Source of the DNA: Triatoma infestans
Lineage: Eukaryota > Arthropoda > Insecta > Hemiptera > Reduviidae
DNA: 64,000 nucleotides
Reading direction: 5' to 3'
Assembly (NCBI GenBank): GCA_011037195.1
Contig: JAAEAF010003752.1
Coordinates: forward strand, 1-64,000
Below the pieces are notes generated by a model. That model saw only the letters and a program-made list of their open reading frames with translations. It did no database searches and was not told where the DNA came from. Positions within the stretch are counted from its first letter, which is position 1. Each line of letters opens with the position of its first letter. The position numbers and the translations under genes are program-made. Below, piece by piece: positions 23,841 to 36,121 of the stretch.

Positions 23841-24783
23841 ATGTCATCAGCCACTGAAATCAAAGCCCTCACAGACACGATCCCCAATTTTAATGGAAAT
23901 CCTAAACAGTTAAGTTTTCTTATTAATAGAGTTGAGGAAATCAGCAGTATAATTGAAGGTTATACCCCCAAGGTTTCCGATGGTTTCAAAAAACTAGCAC
24001 TCATTAATATAAAAGGTAAACTCGTAGATAAAGCCGCTGAAACAATACAAGCACAGGATTTCGCAACCTGGGCTCAATTAAAACAATTTTCTGATATCCA
24101 AATTCGCAAACAGGCAAAATTCTAACAGTATATTACTCGATATAATGTATCGAAAATGTAACAAAAACCCCACGGATTTCGTAGCGGAAATCATGGAAAT
24201 GTTTGACCAGTATAAACAAAAACTTTCTCTAGAAAATAACAACGCGATCATAATACATAGACAAAACGAACAACTAGTAGTTTTACACACGATTGTATCA
24301 TTGAAGGACCCACTAAGAAATAACTTGGCTACGCGTAACCCACAAACCTTAATTGAGTTAGACAGTCTATTACGAAACGACTTCCAGTACATAAAATTAC
24401 AGCACAGTAACCATGAGTACAAACCAAAACCAAATTTTAACTATAAACAGATACCAAATAACCAACTAGTAAGATTCCCCCCTAGAACCAATTTCCCAAC
24501 TGGACCTGTAAATCCTATACAAAGACAAATCCCTAGACCTCAACAGCAAAACTCGAATTTCAACAGATCAACGCCTATGTCCATTTCTACAAGGCAACCT
24601 CCAAAAACTTACTGGAACAAACCGGATAACTATTTCACTAGAAATACTTCAAACCAACCCAGGAATTTTTCTGTAGAAGAAGTATACAATGCTGATGAAA
24701 TCCCAATTAACGACGAAAGGACAGAACCCTGGAAAGACGAACCTTTTTTAGAAGAAACCCGCCTATCCCAGAATATCACATAA
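23841..24783 (+). pseudogene. gag: Errantivirus gag, one frameshift
   Basis: Frames 23841-24125 and 24145-24783 are the two halves of a Gag polyprotein separated by a frame change near 24120. The N-terminal half has IPNFNGNPKQLSFLINRVEEI, close to the IPEFNGNP of the gags at 28680 and 44420. The second half ends in a Pro/Asn/Gln-rich basic tail with no zinc knuckle, as usual in this clade. Gag forms the particle core. Its stop overlaps the pol ATG (TAATG at 24781-24785). Confidence 0.85.
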
Positions 24784-26491
24784 TGACACATACGGAACAC
24801 AGTTGTCTTCCGTACATTTACTACAACAACAATTTAAAAATTTTACTAGACACCGGTAGCACCACCTCTTTTGTAAACCCTGACGTAGCAAAGAAACACT
24901 TTCACGAACACATAATACCAGACCCATTTAAAATCACAACAGCTCACGGTACTTCTTTAGAAAAATTCAGTACCCTAATACCCCTCTCAAACCTATTTAA
25001 ACTAGACGGATTGGAACTAAAATTTAGACTATTCAAATTCCACAACCATTTTGACCTCCTATTAGGACTAGACACACTAAAATATTTAAACGCATACATC
25101 GATTTGAAAAACAATTGGGTAATTACGCCACATACCAAAATAAAAATACACTACCAACAGACTCCTCAAAACAATAAATTATACACATACAACATACCCG
25201 GTAAAACTGAACAAATAATTAAAATTCCGATAAAAAATGTAAGAGACGGTGAATTTATAATTCCCTATACTCAAATGAAAAACTTAGAAATAAAAGAATG
25301 CTTAGTGAACGTAACTGACCACGAAGCAACTTGCATTATTAGCAATCACAGTCACAATCCCTTGAAACTAACAATTAATGACCCTATGTGTGTAGAAGAA
25401 ATTCATTCTATTGACACAAACAATAACTACACACAACGAAACAAATATTTTGACCCGACCAACATTAGAACCGACCACATGAATTCGGAAGAAAGAACCG
25501 CAATCAAAAATTTGGTAAAAAGTTACGCCGACATTTTTCATAACGACAATAAACAATTAACATTCACCAACCAAGTAAAACATACTATAAGAACTAAAGA
25601 CGAGATACCCATTTACACTAAATCGTACAGATACCCTCAAATATTTAAAGACGAAGTACAAGATCAAATTCAAAACATGCTTGAGCAAAATATAATACAG
25701 CCATCCAACTCACCCTGGAACTCCCCAATTTGGGTAGTGCCCAAAAAAAAAGACGCCTCTGGCAAACAGAAATTCAGACTGGTAATTGACTATCGGAAGC
25801 TAAATGAAAAAACAATCGACGACAAATACCCACTACCAAACATTACAGATTTACTTGACAAACTGGGTAGATGCCAATATTTTTCAGCTATAGATCTAGC
25901 CAGCGGATTCCACCAAATTGAACTGAGTCCGGATAGTTCTATCCCCAAGACAACATAGAAAACAAGGTCAACTACGCAATTTTAGCTTACAACCATAGCA
26001 TTCACTCCACCACCAAACTGACCCCGTACGAAATATTATTCGGACATATTAGAACTAACCCCCTATTCGAATTAAATTTAGAAAACAGAATTGTTAACGA
26101 CTACGTAAACAAACACAAAGAAAAAACTAAAATACTGTACCAACTAATACGAACCCGCATAGACAAAAACAAAGAAAAAGTAATCAATAGTAGGAACCAA
26201 AATAGGGAAGACCCGATAGATTTGCCAAGCGAAATCTATGTAAAAAACAAACAAAAAATGAACAAGACAAACGACAAGTATCAAAAAGAAACCGTCGAAA
26301 ACGTAAATAACAAATTAAAAACTGTAACTATAAAACCACGGCATTATAATACCAAAGAGAAAATTCACTTATCAAATGTAAAAAGACCACGGAAAAGGTC
26401 ACATAAAGAAAATGTAAAACCCCCGCGAAAGAAAACTTATGATTTTAATCCTGATGTTGCAGGACCCTCACGTTGTTCGCCCCCTGCCTAA
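24783..26491 (+). pseudogene. pol: Errantivirus pol with large internal deletion
   Basis: The open part (24783-25958) encodes an aspartic protease (LLDTGSTTSFV), a linker, and the first RT segments ([34 protein letters not shown]). It stops just before the RT YxDD region. The next base pairs jump to the integrase C-terminus (about 25960-26491: NKVNYAILAYNHS then TPYEILFG and a basic tail). The YxDD catalytic loop, RNase H and the integrase DDE core are therefore lost in one deletion at about 25955. Confidence 0.88.
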
Positions 26492-27862
26492 CAACTGAAA
26501 TTAAGGAAATCACCAACAACATCGGACTACTACCGATAAGACTGGGCACAGCCAGACTACAATTTGCCGAACACACCTTAGTACACTATTACGACATTGA
26601 AAGCCTGTTTTCAGAATACAAAATACTAAACAATCAAGAATACAGACTCTTACAATACGTAAAATTTAACAAAACTATTAACCAAGAAATCATACCACAC
26701 ATTAACATAATCAATTACACTAAATCCCTCATCGAAGACAAAATTGACCATTTATTAGTCCACACTAATGAACGAAAGAAACGAGGACTTATTAACGGAC
26801 TGGGAAGCCTAATAAAAATGATAACCGGAAATCTAGATAGCGAAGACGGAGAAAAAATTAACAAAATTCTAGAACACACATTGAAATTACGACTATCAAA
26901 GACGCCTTAAATCAATTACAAATTCTTTATCACCTATTGCTAAATACTTTGCAAGACATTGAAAACTCCCTTACATTCTGTAAACTAAAAATAATACACC
27001 CAAGCATAATTAGTACACATCAACTATTTAATGAATTAAAGCTAATAGAAACTTATCACAAACACCTATTAATCGAAGTAAAATTTGAAAACATCTTAAA
27101 CTTTGAGGACATGCTAAATGTCAATTGTAAAGTACAAAAAACAAAATCAACTTATTTCCTTGGACTACCATATTTTTGGAAGATCAATTAGAATTGTTCA
27201 CTATGTTATCAATCCCAACAATTCATGAAAATAAAATTGTAACAATTATACCAGAAACAAATTATCTGTTAAAATCTAAAAATAATAAGGTTAGACATCT
27301 TAACGAAAACTGTATCAAAAATAAGGTGTACCAATGTTCAAAATCATTAGTATCTATTCACCGCAGTTCATGTGAAGAAGAAGTACTACTCTACGAGAAT
27401 AGCTCGCTTTGCCAATATACCGAATTAAAAACCGAAAATAATCACATAACATTTATTCCAGAGATTAATCAATTCCTAGCAGTATTCACAACGCCAGAGA
27501 CGATCAAAATCCAACTGGACGACGCTATGGAAACAAAAACATTAAAAGGTATATTTTTAATAAAGGCACCCAGCGGTACTCTAACTTACCAAGGAAAACC
27601 ATTAATCTACCAAACATCCTCTAACGGAAAGCCAATGCTGATAGGCAACATCAACCTCACACTGACTCCACAGCAAAGCCCCAAATTCAACATTAATTTG
27701 AGGAAACTTCACTTAAAAGACATTTCACCCAACCCAATTAACTCAATTGAAACAAATCCTATATTAACCATTAATCCCAGTTTATGGACAATTATTCTTT
27801 ATGTAATTACATTAATTTTAGTTACTTTATCATCACTGTCATTATTAAACAAAAGAAAATAA
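26482..27862 (+). pseudogene. env: Errantivirus env (F-like fusion glycoprotein), frameshifted
   Basis: Three frames (26473-26910, 26937-27191, 27176-27862) are consecutive parts of an Env related to baculovirus F-type fusion proteins. A furin-like RKKR is followed by a hydrophobic glycine-containing segment (GLINGLGSLIKMI). Cysteine-containing ectodomain sequence precedes a C-terminal membrane span (IILYVITLILVTLSSLSLL) with a short basic tail. Breaks lie near 26905 and 27185. The family mediates membrane fusion and entry. Env marks the element as an insect endogenous retrovirus relative. Confidence 0.85.
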
Positions 27863-28116
27863 TTATCAATAATAAGAAAGCTAGTTCAGATGAAGTAGTC
27901 AATTTAGAATTTTAAATTCATTCTTTAATCATATTCCATTAAACTATTACCTTATTATATAAAATCTTTACTATTTTATTACTGATTTGTATTAATTGTA
28001 TTTGTACAACAATCATTTATTATATTTATAATTATAATCTGTATATTATAGAACCTAGGAAATTAATTCTTATCTTTAAATCTTCTTAAAAGGAAGCTTT
28101 ATTCTCAGAAGGGAGG

Positions 28117-28434
28117 AGTTACATTGTAGTTATTATTGCAATTCTCTCTATTTATCAATTGTACACCTACCATTCTTAGAAGCTGATAACAACAGCACAC
28201 GCACACTTCCATTTCTTACACACACACACTCCACTTCATTAAGATAGTATTAAATATAAAATGATTGAGATTTATAACTCTCGCTCTCTTCTCATTGAAC
28301 ATTCATTGTAGTAGCAGCGCTCTTCCTTTTTAATTTCTTAATAACACCTTAACTCAAGTGTATATTGTTGTTCTGTTGTGTAAATAAATATTGTGGTTTT
28401 TAAAAAGTGAATTGCAAAATCCCAACATATAACT
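28117..28434 (+). repeat. 3' LTR of errantivirus at 23-28 kb
   Basis: 318 bp, six substitutions relative to the 5' LTR, preceded by the purine tract GAAGGGAGG and followed by the TATA duplicate at 28435-28438. Confidence 0.93.
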
Positions 28435-28453
28435 TATATATATATAGTTTAAA

Positions 28454-28538
28454 CAAATTTATAGTTTTACATTCTTGTTAGCATTTCTATATATATATAT
28501 ATATGAAATGCTAACAAGAATGTAAAACTATAAATTTG
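28454..28538. repeat. Perfect 85-bp palindrome with TA centre
   Basis: Arms of 34 bp (28454-28487 and 28505-28538) are exact reverse complements around a TA repeat, so the whole stretch can form a cruciform or hairpin. It ends two bases before a hammerhead-like motif. No coding content. Confidence 0.95.
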
Positions 28539-28540
28539 TA

Positions 28541-28580
28541 GTCCTTGAAAATGGCACGTACAGTGCACGAAACGTTGGAC
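28541..28580 (+). ncRNA. Hammerhead-like RNA hairpin, copy 2
   Basis: GTCC (28541) can pair with GGAC (28577-28580), enclosing TTGAAAA, a GCAC-GTACA-GTGC stem-loop and GAAACGT. The layout matches the motif at 10737-10775, with a compensatory change in the outer stem. The downstream sequence (taaataaaat...ggctg...aatggttc) also resembles that after copy 1. The CTGA box is degraded to TTGA. Confidence 0.4.
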
Positions 28581-28799
28581 AATTAAGTAAATAAAATAGT
28601 TGATGGCTGTTGTAAATGGTTCTAATAAAAACAACATACCAGTTTAAGAATACTATTTACTAAACTAATCTTAAAAAAATGTCTACTACAGAGATTCCAA
28701 AATTAGACAAAACTTACATTAATATCATACCAGAATTCAATGGAAATCCCACAAGCCTGAAAGACTTTATTGAGGTATGTGAAGAAATAATTACCCTTT

Positions 28800-30131
28800 T
28801 TGCCGTCAAAACACCCCCCGATCATGCACAAAATAAATTATTACCCAATTAACGACATGCTAAAACAAAATATCATACGACCCTCAAACTCACCGTGGAG
28901 TGCACCCATCTGGGTAGTACCGAAAAAACTGGACGCGACAGGAGTACAAAAATGGAGAGTCGTAATCGACTATAGGAAATTAAATGAAAAAACCGTAGAC
29001 GACCGATACCCTTTAACAAACATAACGGACTTATTAGACGAACTAGGCAAATGCCAATATTTCTCTACACTCGACCTCGCATCTGGTTTTCACCAAATCG
29101 AGATGGACGAATCTAGCATACAGAAGACAGCCTTTAGTACCGAAGACGGACATTACGAATTCCTAAGGATGTCGTTCGGGCTGAAGACGTCCCCGAGCAG
29201 CTTCCAAAGGGTTATGGATTCCATTTTACGAGGGATACAGAACGAACTATGCCTAGTATACTTGGACGACATAATAGTATTTAGCACTAGCCTACAGGAA
29301 CACATACATAGACTACGTGAAGTATTTGAGAGATTGAGAAGAGCACAATTCAAAATACAGCTAGACAAAACCGAATTCCTCAGGAAAGAAGTTGCCTATT
29401 TAGGACACGTTGTCACCCCAGACGGAATTAAACCAAAAAAAGACAAAATTAAGGCCTTAGAGAACTATCCACGACCTAAGGCTACGAAACAAATAAAGCC
29501 ATTCCTAGGACTGTTAGGCTACTACAGACGTTTTATCAAAGACTTTGCACAAATCACCAAAACAATGACCAAATTACTAAAGAAAGGCGCAACAATCAAC
29601 TGCAATGACCCAGAATACATCAACTGTTTCAATACCTGTAAAACACTACTAACAAACGAACCAATACTTAAATACCCAGACTTTTCAAAAGAATTTATAC
29701 TCACTACCGACGCAAGTAATTTTGCTCTAGGAGCAGTACTTAGTCAGAAAACACAAAACCAAGACTTATCCATCGCTTTTGCGAGCAGAACACTAAACGA
29801 ATCTGAATGCAGCCTAGCCACAATAGAAAAAGAATTGCTAGCCATTGTTTGGGCGACAAAATATTTTAGGCCATACTTATTCGGCAGAAAATTTAAAATA
29901 TACTCTGATCATAGACCGCTACAATGTTTATTTTCATTAAATGAACCGAACTCAAAACTCTTACGCTGGCGACTCAAACTTGAAGAATTTGACTACGAAA
30001 TCATTTACAAAAAAGGAAATATAGTAGCAGACGCCCTCTCCCGAATTGAACTACATGCCAATGAGACACAACCCATCGACGACAGACAAAAAGAAATTAA
30101 TGACGTAATAAACGAAATCATGGACGAATAA
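28800..30131 (+). CDS. pol: Gypsy reverse transcriptase-RNase H, long open frame
   Basis: The 443-codon frame has all RT blocks: [49 protein letters not shown], the catalytic YLDDIIVF, and [12 protein letters not shown]. The RNase H domain follows ([55 protein letters not shown]). RT copies element RNA to cDNA. The first about 15 residues derive from a fused gag end in another frame, so the true start is unclear. It is open to 30131, but protease and upstream parts are gone. Confidence 0.88.
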   Translation: MPSKHPPIMHKINYYPINDMLKQNIIRPSNSPWSAPIWVVPKKLDATGVQKWRVVIDYRKLNEKTVDDRYPLTNITDLLDELGKCQYFSTLDLASGFHQIEMDESSIQKTAFSTEDGHYEFLRMSFGLKTSPSSFQRVMDSILRGIQNELCLVYLDDIIVFSTSLQEHIHRLREVFERLRRAQFKIQLDKTEFLRKEVAYLGHVVTPDGIKPKKDKIKALENYPRPKATKQIKPFLGLLGYYRRFIKDFAQITKTMTKLLKKGATINCNDPEYINCFNTCKTLLTNEPILKYPDFSKEFILTTDASNFALGAVLSQKTQNQDLSIAFASRTLNESECSLATIEKELLAIVWATKYFRPYLFGRKFKIYSDHRPLQCLFSLNEPNSKLLRWRLKLEEFDYEIIYKKGNIVADALSRIELHANETQPIDDRQKEINDVINEIMDE

Positions 30132-30592
30132 AATAGAACCAACCAAAATAACCCCACCGAATCTGTAGCTGTTAACGTAGAAGAAAACGACGGAAGCGAC
30201 AATACAGCACGCTCCAACGCAAGAAGTAATACCGACATTAACATCCCAATAACAGACGGACCCGTGAACCGAGTAACCGAGTAACCGAGTAAACGGACCC
30301 GAGTAACCAAATAATTATCTCCTAAGTAGAACACAGCCCAGCCGAACCAATTACCATAAACCTATTCAATAACAAACAAAGACTCATCATCCAATTCACC
30401 ATTAACAATTTCGAAACAGAACTAATTAAATTTATTAGAGAGAAAGTAATCCCCAAAACCAGATACTGCCTATACTTCAAAACTGACACATATAAAAAAT
30501 TCTGTACTATTTTATTTAGACACTTTAGAAACTCCGAAATCAACTTCGTACGTTATACACAAAAACTTATAGACGTAATAGAAGAGGATGAA

Positions 30593-31659
30593 ATGAAAGA
30601 AATAATCGAAAAATACCACATTAGTAAAACCAATCACCGCGGGACCAACGAGACTTACACACGAATAAAAAACCTTTATTACTGGTCAAATCAAAAAGAA
30701 TCTATACAATCTTACATCAACCAATGCGAAACATGCCTAGTAACAAAGTACGAACGAAGACCATTAAGACTCGAATACAATATCACTCCTACACCCACAA
30801 AACCCTTGGAAACTCTACACATTGACACTATAACTCTAGACAACAAAAAATTCCTAACATTAATATGTCCTTTTAGTAGATATGCTCAAGCATACGCCTT
30901 AAAATCGAGCCAAGGAATCGAAATAGTTAACAAATTAATAAAATATTTCAGTCATCACAACATCCCTAAACAAATTATTACAGACAATGGCCTCGAATTC
31001 AATAACTCACTAGTAAAAGAATTACTTAACTTACATAAAATACAAGTACACTTCATCTCAACGCAACACCCAGAATCTAATGGATCAATTGAAAGATTTC
31101 ACTCCACCCTAATCGAACACATTAGGCTATTTAACAATCAAGATGAATACAAAAAAGAATCAATCGAAAACAAAATCAAGTATGCAATCATTGCTTACAA
31201 CAACACTATACACAACTGTGACTAAATTAAAACCCTTTGAAATACTATATGGTAACCTAGACAACGATTCACCCTTATATAAACTTAGAATTACAGTTAA
31301 TTAACAATTACATAGACAAACACAAGGACAAACTAAAACTGTTATACAGAAACGTAAACGAAAAGAACATTAAGGCTAAAGAAAATACCATCGGGAAACT
31401 GAACAGAACTAGGACCGATAAACCTACAAGAACTAGCGAATTACCAAAAAAGGTGTACATAAAAAACAAACAGAAACAAAGTAAACTCAAAAATTTGTAC
31501 AAACCGGAGAAATTGATAGAAGTAAACGAGAACCTAAAAACAGGCAAGATCGTTCCACAACATTCTAATACTAGGGAAAAGATCCACCTCTCAAACACTC
31601 GAAAATTCGGAAAACCAAATTTTCCGTTCGATCCAGGACCCTCTACTTCTAAAGATTAA
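30593..31659 (+). pseudogene. pol: Gypsy integrase, frameshifted at the C-terminus
   Basis: 30593-31225 encodes the HHCC zinc finger (HISKTNHRGT, then CETCLVTK), the core DDE residues (LHIDTITLD, ITDNGLEFN, SNGSIERFHSTLIEH) and an AYNNT segment. The frame then breaks at about 31225, and a basic tail resumes at 31453-31659. The linker 30132-30590 carries stops and short ACCGAGTAA repeats near 30270-30300. Confidence 0.85.
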
Positions 31660-34337
31660 ATTGAGACTTCGGATCAATGACATAAGCAAGAATAGGCATC
31701 AATTAGAAAAGGATTGAATTAAATAGTAAAATTTATAATTTATAATAATGGAATAATTTAATAAAATTTATAAATTTATAATAGTAAAAATAATTAAATA
31801 ATAAAATTGTTTATTTTATGAAATAACTTAGCTAATAAAAAAATTGTGTTGTTCGCTGAATACGAACAAATAGTAATATAAGTAATATAAAACGAGTTCA
31901 AATGATACGAGTTAATAGAAAATAAAAAGTTCGCTGAACATGAACCATGGGAAAACATAAACAGTTCGCTGACAATGAACCCAAGTAAATAAATATCATA
32001 TTAAATAAATAAAATCAACAGACCTAGCTAATAAGATACTTAATGAGATATGTAATAAAACATTTAATAAACCCTTAATATAGACATGCGTGAGTCGCTT
32101 CATATACCGTTAAGTTTTAAACTTTTAATGCTTTTATGTGAACATTTGCCGGGAAAAAATTTATTTGCGGGGTGCGGGGGAAGGGAGGATTCTGTGAGTG
32201 AGACTAACATTAACCTTAACGTTACAATATTATTGGACAATGAAGAAGACATGTCAGAAGCGTTATTACTACACTACATGTTGGTAAATCGTATCTCCGA
32301 AAAATAACAAGTATTCAATACCCATATTTTATATAATGTTAAGGCTAAAGAAATGTATATAGTAAAATTTACAGATGTGAGGAAAATCTGTTAGTTAAAA
32401 CTGCAATAATAACTGGAGAAGAAGGAAAGTCATAATATGAATGTTTCCCCTACCATATTCTATTAATTATCTCAAAGGAACAACAGAAAATTTGCAAAAA
32501 AAAAAAAAACAAACAAAAAAATGCTGGTCATCCTGCAAAGACCAATTCATCATAAGTCGTAAGTCTAGTAAGAGTTAGTAGTGAAACCAAGATACCTCTA
32601 CCGCTTTAGAATATTGAAAGGAAGTGTTTGGTAAGGATAGATTTCCTGTTAAATAATGATTAGTATGTGAGAAAAAAAAACTGTTGAGGAATTTATTATT
32701 GCGGGAATGGGTGCAAATCAAATAGAATTAAATTTTGAGATTAAATCTAGATCAAGGATGTTCCACCCCACGACCCAACAAACAATTTTAAACTTACATA
32801 TATAAAGTTTATTACTAATTAAACAATTTTTAGTAATGTTTTTTTTTTTTAAATATAGATTCGGATATATTTCTGGTATCTTTTGCCACCAGGTAGTGGG
32901 AAGGTAATATCTCAATACGGTAGCACGTTCAACAATGAAAACATGCTTACGTGTTCAGTTTATATTAGGTACATATTAGTTGCCAAATATTTGCCAATTT
33001 TTTCATCGCTTTTGAAACAGCATCTTTCTACATTTGTGATCAAATAATTACAAGGAAAGAGTAAATGAAACAGTAAAATTAGAAACAAAATCCATGATGA
33101 ACACTTTTGAGTCTCACTATTTTTTTACCAAAAGAGATAGTGATGCAGTTTCAATAAATTAAATCAATTATCCCCAACTAGTTTTTTATATTGACCATGA
33201 ATCTTTGTTATTATTTAGATAATGTAAATATTCTATATTTATAATCGCAAAATGGATATTATTATCAAACGTAATTACTGTTCTTATACGACCACTATTG
33301 CATCTTTTATGAGTTAAATAATTTAGGCTGAATAATTTTTCTTCAACCAATGTGGCTCAGAAAACGCAGAGAAAGATTGGGCGACCCTTGATCTAGATAA
33401 GTTAAAAAAATAACTGACGCAACAAACAAAAAAAAAAAAGGAATGTTTACAATTTCGGCCGAGGATCTTGCTTGGTTTTACTTACACTAATTTACGCTGT
33501 TTATAATTTTAAAAAATCAAATTTCTCTTACCAAAATTAAATAACTTAGTAAAATCATGGTAAAAAAAAAAACAACTTGCTAACTTAAAAAAAAAATAAT
33601 ATTATGAATCGAAGGATTTGAGAGAACGATTCATTTATTTTATTTTAATACCTCTTTTAAGTTCAACACATTATTTGGGCATTTTTCTTTGTACTGCCTA
33701 TAAAATGGCTGCTGCAAAACAGCTTTAACAGATTTTCTAATTAAGTAAAAAAAAATTTGTATTTTTTTTTGTTTTGGGAAAAATCATTTAGAGTATTTTT
33801 GTTTACATAATGCCCAGTTTATTGTAAGTATTGGTTTAAAGTTAACTTTACTATAGATTTAACTGTAATCTGTAAATTTTGTAAATATCAGACAGCGGAA
33901 ATTGTGAGAAATTACTGTTATTTATCATGATGAGATGTGGACTGCAACTAGTCGTCTCGTATACGCAGCTTGTGTTAGTTAGTCGTTATATAAAGTCGTT
34001 AAAACTTAAGATTTATTATTTAATTTCTAATTGTTGTTATCTATCTCTGCTTGCATTCTTCCTTAACCTTTAAAAAATAAAAAACTTGACAATTACTTTT
34101 TGAGATTTGAATAAAATATTAAAATTTTTACAACAATAATTTATCCAAAAAATGTAGATTCATTTAAAAAAAAAAAAAAAAAAAAAATTACATTTTATTC
34201 GTCAAATCTTTCTTTCAACCATATACTTTTACATTAACTATGAAATATAAGTTTTTTTTTTTTAGGATTTCATATAAACTGTTAATTATTTATAAATGTG
34301 GAAGAAAAGAAAAAAAAATAAAATAAAAACAAAATTC
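31660..34337. other. Non-coding AT-rich region
   Basis: No gene. Three related blocks of GTTCGCTGAA...GAAC occur at about 31850-31870, 31928-31950 and 31961-31985. A purine-rich GGGGTGCGGGGGAAGGGAGG lies at 32169. Several long A or T runs are scattered, as is a 73-codon frame (32086) without a family. Confidence 0.5.
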
Positions 34338-34545
34338 ATGGTTTGCAGGCTGTTAAGCCATGCCAGTGACCTTCATTCATAGTTTACAGGCTGTTAAGCC
34401 ATGCCAGTGACCTTCATTCATAGTTTACAGGCTGTTAAGCCATGCCAGTGACCTTCATTCATGGTTTACAGGCTGTTAAGCCATGCCAGTGACCTTCATT
34501 CATGGTTTACAGGCTGTTAAGCCATGCCAGTGACCTTCTTCACTT
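34338..34545 (+). repeat. 41-bp tandem repeat, five copies
   Basis: The unit GTTTACAGGCTGTTAAGCCATGCCAGTGACCTTCATTCATA (41 bp, two substitutions at most between copies) is repeated five times. Each unit includes a GGCTGTTAAGCC inverted repeat, so each can fold into a hairpin. No spacer diversity is present. Confidence 0.95.
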
Positions 34546-35440
34546 ATTCATTCGTTTTCATTCATTCATTCAAAAATAGATTTTGGTAATAAAGTTAAAA
34601 ATCAAACATATATATGTACATAGTTTATGTAACCTAAGTGGCAATTCAATTTAATTAATTAATTAATACATTTCTCTGAATAAAGTACATTTATAAAAAT
34701 ATAATCAATTGAAGTGCTTCAGATATAAATGCAAGGCGGCTAAAGAAGGAATGCAAGATTAATTCCACCATAAGCCTTTTGTGAATAAGGGGAAAAAAAA
34801 AAATCAGTTTCTCTATGTACCTAATAATTGTCTCTCCAAAAGTCCATACAAATCTGTGTTTTTAATATTACACAATAATGTAAAAACTTGTTTATGGCTG
34901 TTATTTTTGTTCTAAAAAAAAAAAAATAACGAATAATTTTACAAATTAGCTACTGGAAAAGTTGCCGACACAAAAAGGGAATCAATAATCGAAGACACTA
35001 ATGAAAATAAATTTTAAATTTTTTTTTAATTTGTTAATAAATTGTTTTTTTTTTTTAATTAATTAAGAACATTTCTAGTTTATTTGTTTTGTTTTTTTTT
35101 TTTAAACTAATGAATAAATATATGTAAATAATAAAAAAAAAATTCAATTAAACATTGTTGAAGAATAAAATTAAATTGCAAAAAATCTGTTGTTCATTTT
35201 TTAAAATCAAGAAAGAAATGTAACGATACAACTTTCTCTCAATATAGTTTTTAAATTTCATTAGATTTATTTCTGGAGTTTCATGGAATAAGTGGATCTA
35301 ATACATATTTTTCTATATTTATTGGGAAACGACTTTTTTAATTTTTTTTTTTTTTTACCAATATTTTGTGTAAACAATCGACAATTATATAATTAACTAA
35401 ATTAAATCCTCGTTAAACAACGTTTGTACTCAATTTAGTA
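34546..35440. other. Non-coding AT-rich region
   Basis: No gene. Many A/T homopolymers. Ends at the GTAC (35441-35444) that flanks the LTR relic. Confidence 0.5.
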
Positions 35441-35444
35441 GTAC

Positions 35445-36117
35445 TGTAATGACATGGCAAGGTCATAGTAATGTCAAACCTTCACAACACATAACAAAGA
35501 AAGAATAATTTATAACTAGTGGCCTAGCCGGCTGCTGTCTTCAAGACAAGGCCGCGGCCAAACAAACAAAACCAAGGGTCAATACTTTACATCAAAGCAA
35601 GCAACCGCTAAGGCTGGCCACTGACCTAAATCACTGGTCACCGAAATAACCAAGGTCGCACACTAGGACAGAAGTCTTGGTGTGAGTGTTGCTAACACTA
35701 ATATAAAACTTGCCCCATTGGAAAAGGGATGATTATATGATATACTTCAGTACGTCTTCAAGATTTATACGAGCAGCAGTTCGCGTCCCTATACAGTTTT
35801 TTATTTTACTTATTTCCTTAGTTGTGCATCTTAGTTCATTTATTTTAATCATTCTAAATTATTAGTTATTTATCTCCTATTTATTTCTAAGTATTTCTTG
35901 TTAATAGTTACCATTACTCACGTTTAAATTATTGTACAAATACAATCTATTTTTATAAATTCCGTTTAATAATTCGAGCACTAACTTCCAAAATCTCTAA
36001 ACTAACTTCCGCCCTCTTCAAGGCATCTACTACATACCTCAGGAATCACATTAAACGATTCCACTACATCTGGTGGCAGCGGTGGGATCAGATCATCCAA
36101 TAAACGATTCCACTACA
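35445..36117 (+). mobile_element. LTR retrotransposon relic: one LTR, primer site and 3' LTR tail
   Basis: A 624-bp LTR (35445-36068) starts TGTAATGACA and ends ATTCCACTACA (TG...CA). It is followed by TCTGGTGGCAGCGGTGGGATC, a primer-site-like sequence, and then by a second copy of the last about 19 bp of the LTR (AATAAACGATTCCACTACA), ending at 36117. GTAC flanks both ends (35441-35444, 36118-36121). The element therefore lost almost everything between its primer site and the end of its 3' LTR. The solo LTR at 57221 has similar TGTA...TACA ends. Confidence 0.82.
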
Positions 36118-36121
36118 GTAC

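Larger units (their letters stand above)
23229..28434 (+). mobile_element. Errantivirus-type Ty3/gypsy element with two LTRs, internally deleted
   Basis: Both 318-bp LTRs (23229-23546, 28117-28434) start AGTTA and end TAACT and differ at six positions. Flanks are TATA on both sides (23225-23228, 28435-28438), matching the TATA target preference of insect errantiviruses. Order: primer site, gag, pol, env, purine tract (GAAGGGAGG). Pol lacks the end of RT, RNase H and most of integrase; gag and env carry frameshifts. The copy cannot be autonomous. Confidence 0.93.
28680..31659 (+). mobile_element. Internally deleted Ty3/gypsy element without recognisable LTRs
   Basis: Gag begins at 28680 (IPKLDKTYINIIPEFNGNP) but after about 55 codons is fused to the RT region near 28845; the rest of gag and the protease are deleted. 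RT-RNase H is open, integrase is frameshifted, and env is missing. No paired LTRs were found, although 28600-28680 resembles the leader before the gag at 44420. Confidence 0.8.

Noticed and set aside
32086..32307. 73-codon plus-strand ORF
   Set aside because: No recognisable domain and no neighbouring support.
34338..34545. Possible CRISPR-like array
   Set aside because: Repeats are directly adjacent with no variable spacers, in a eukaryotic genome.
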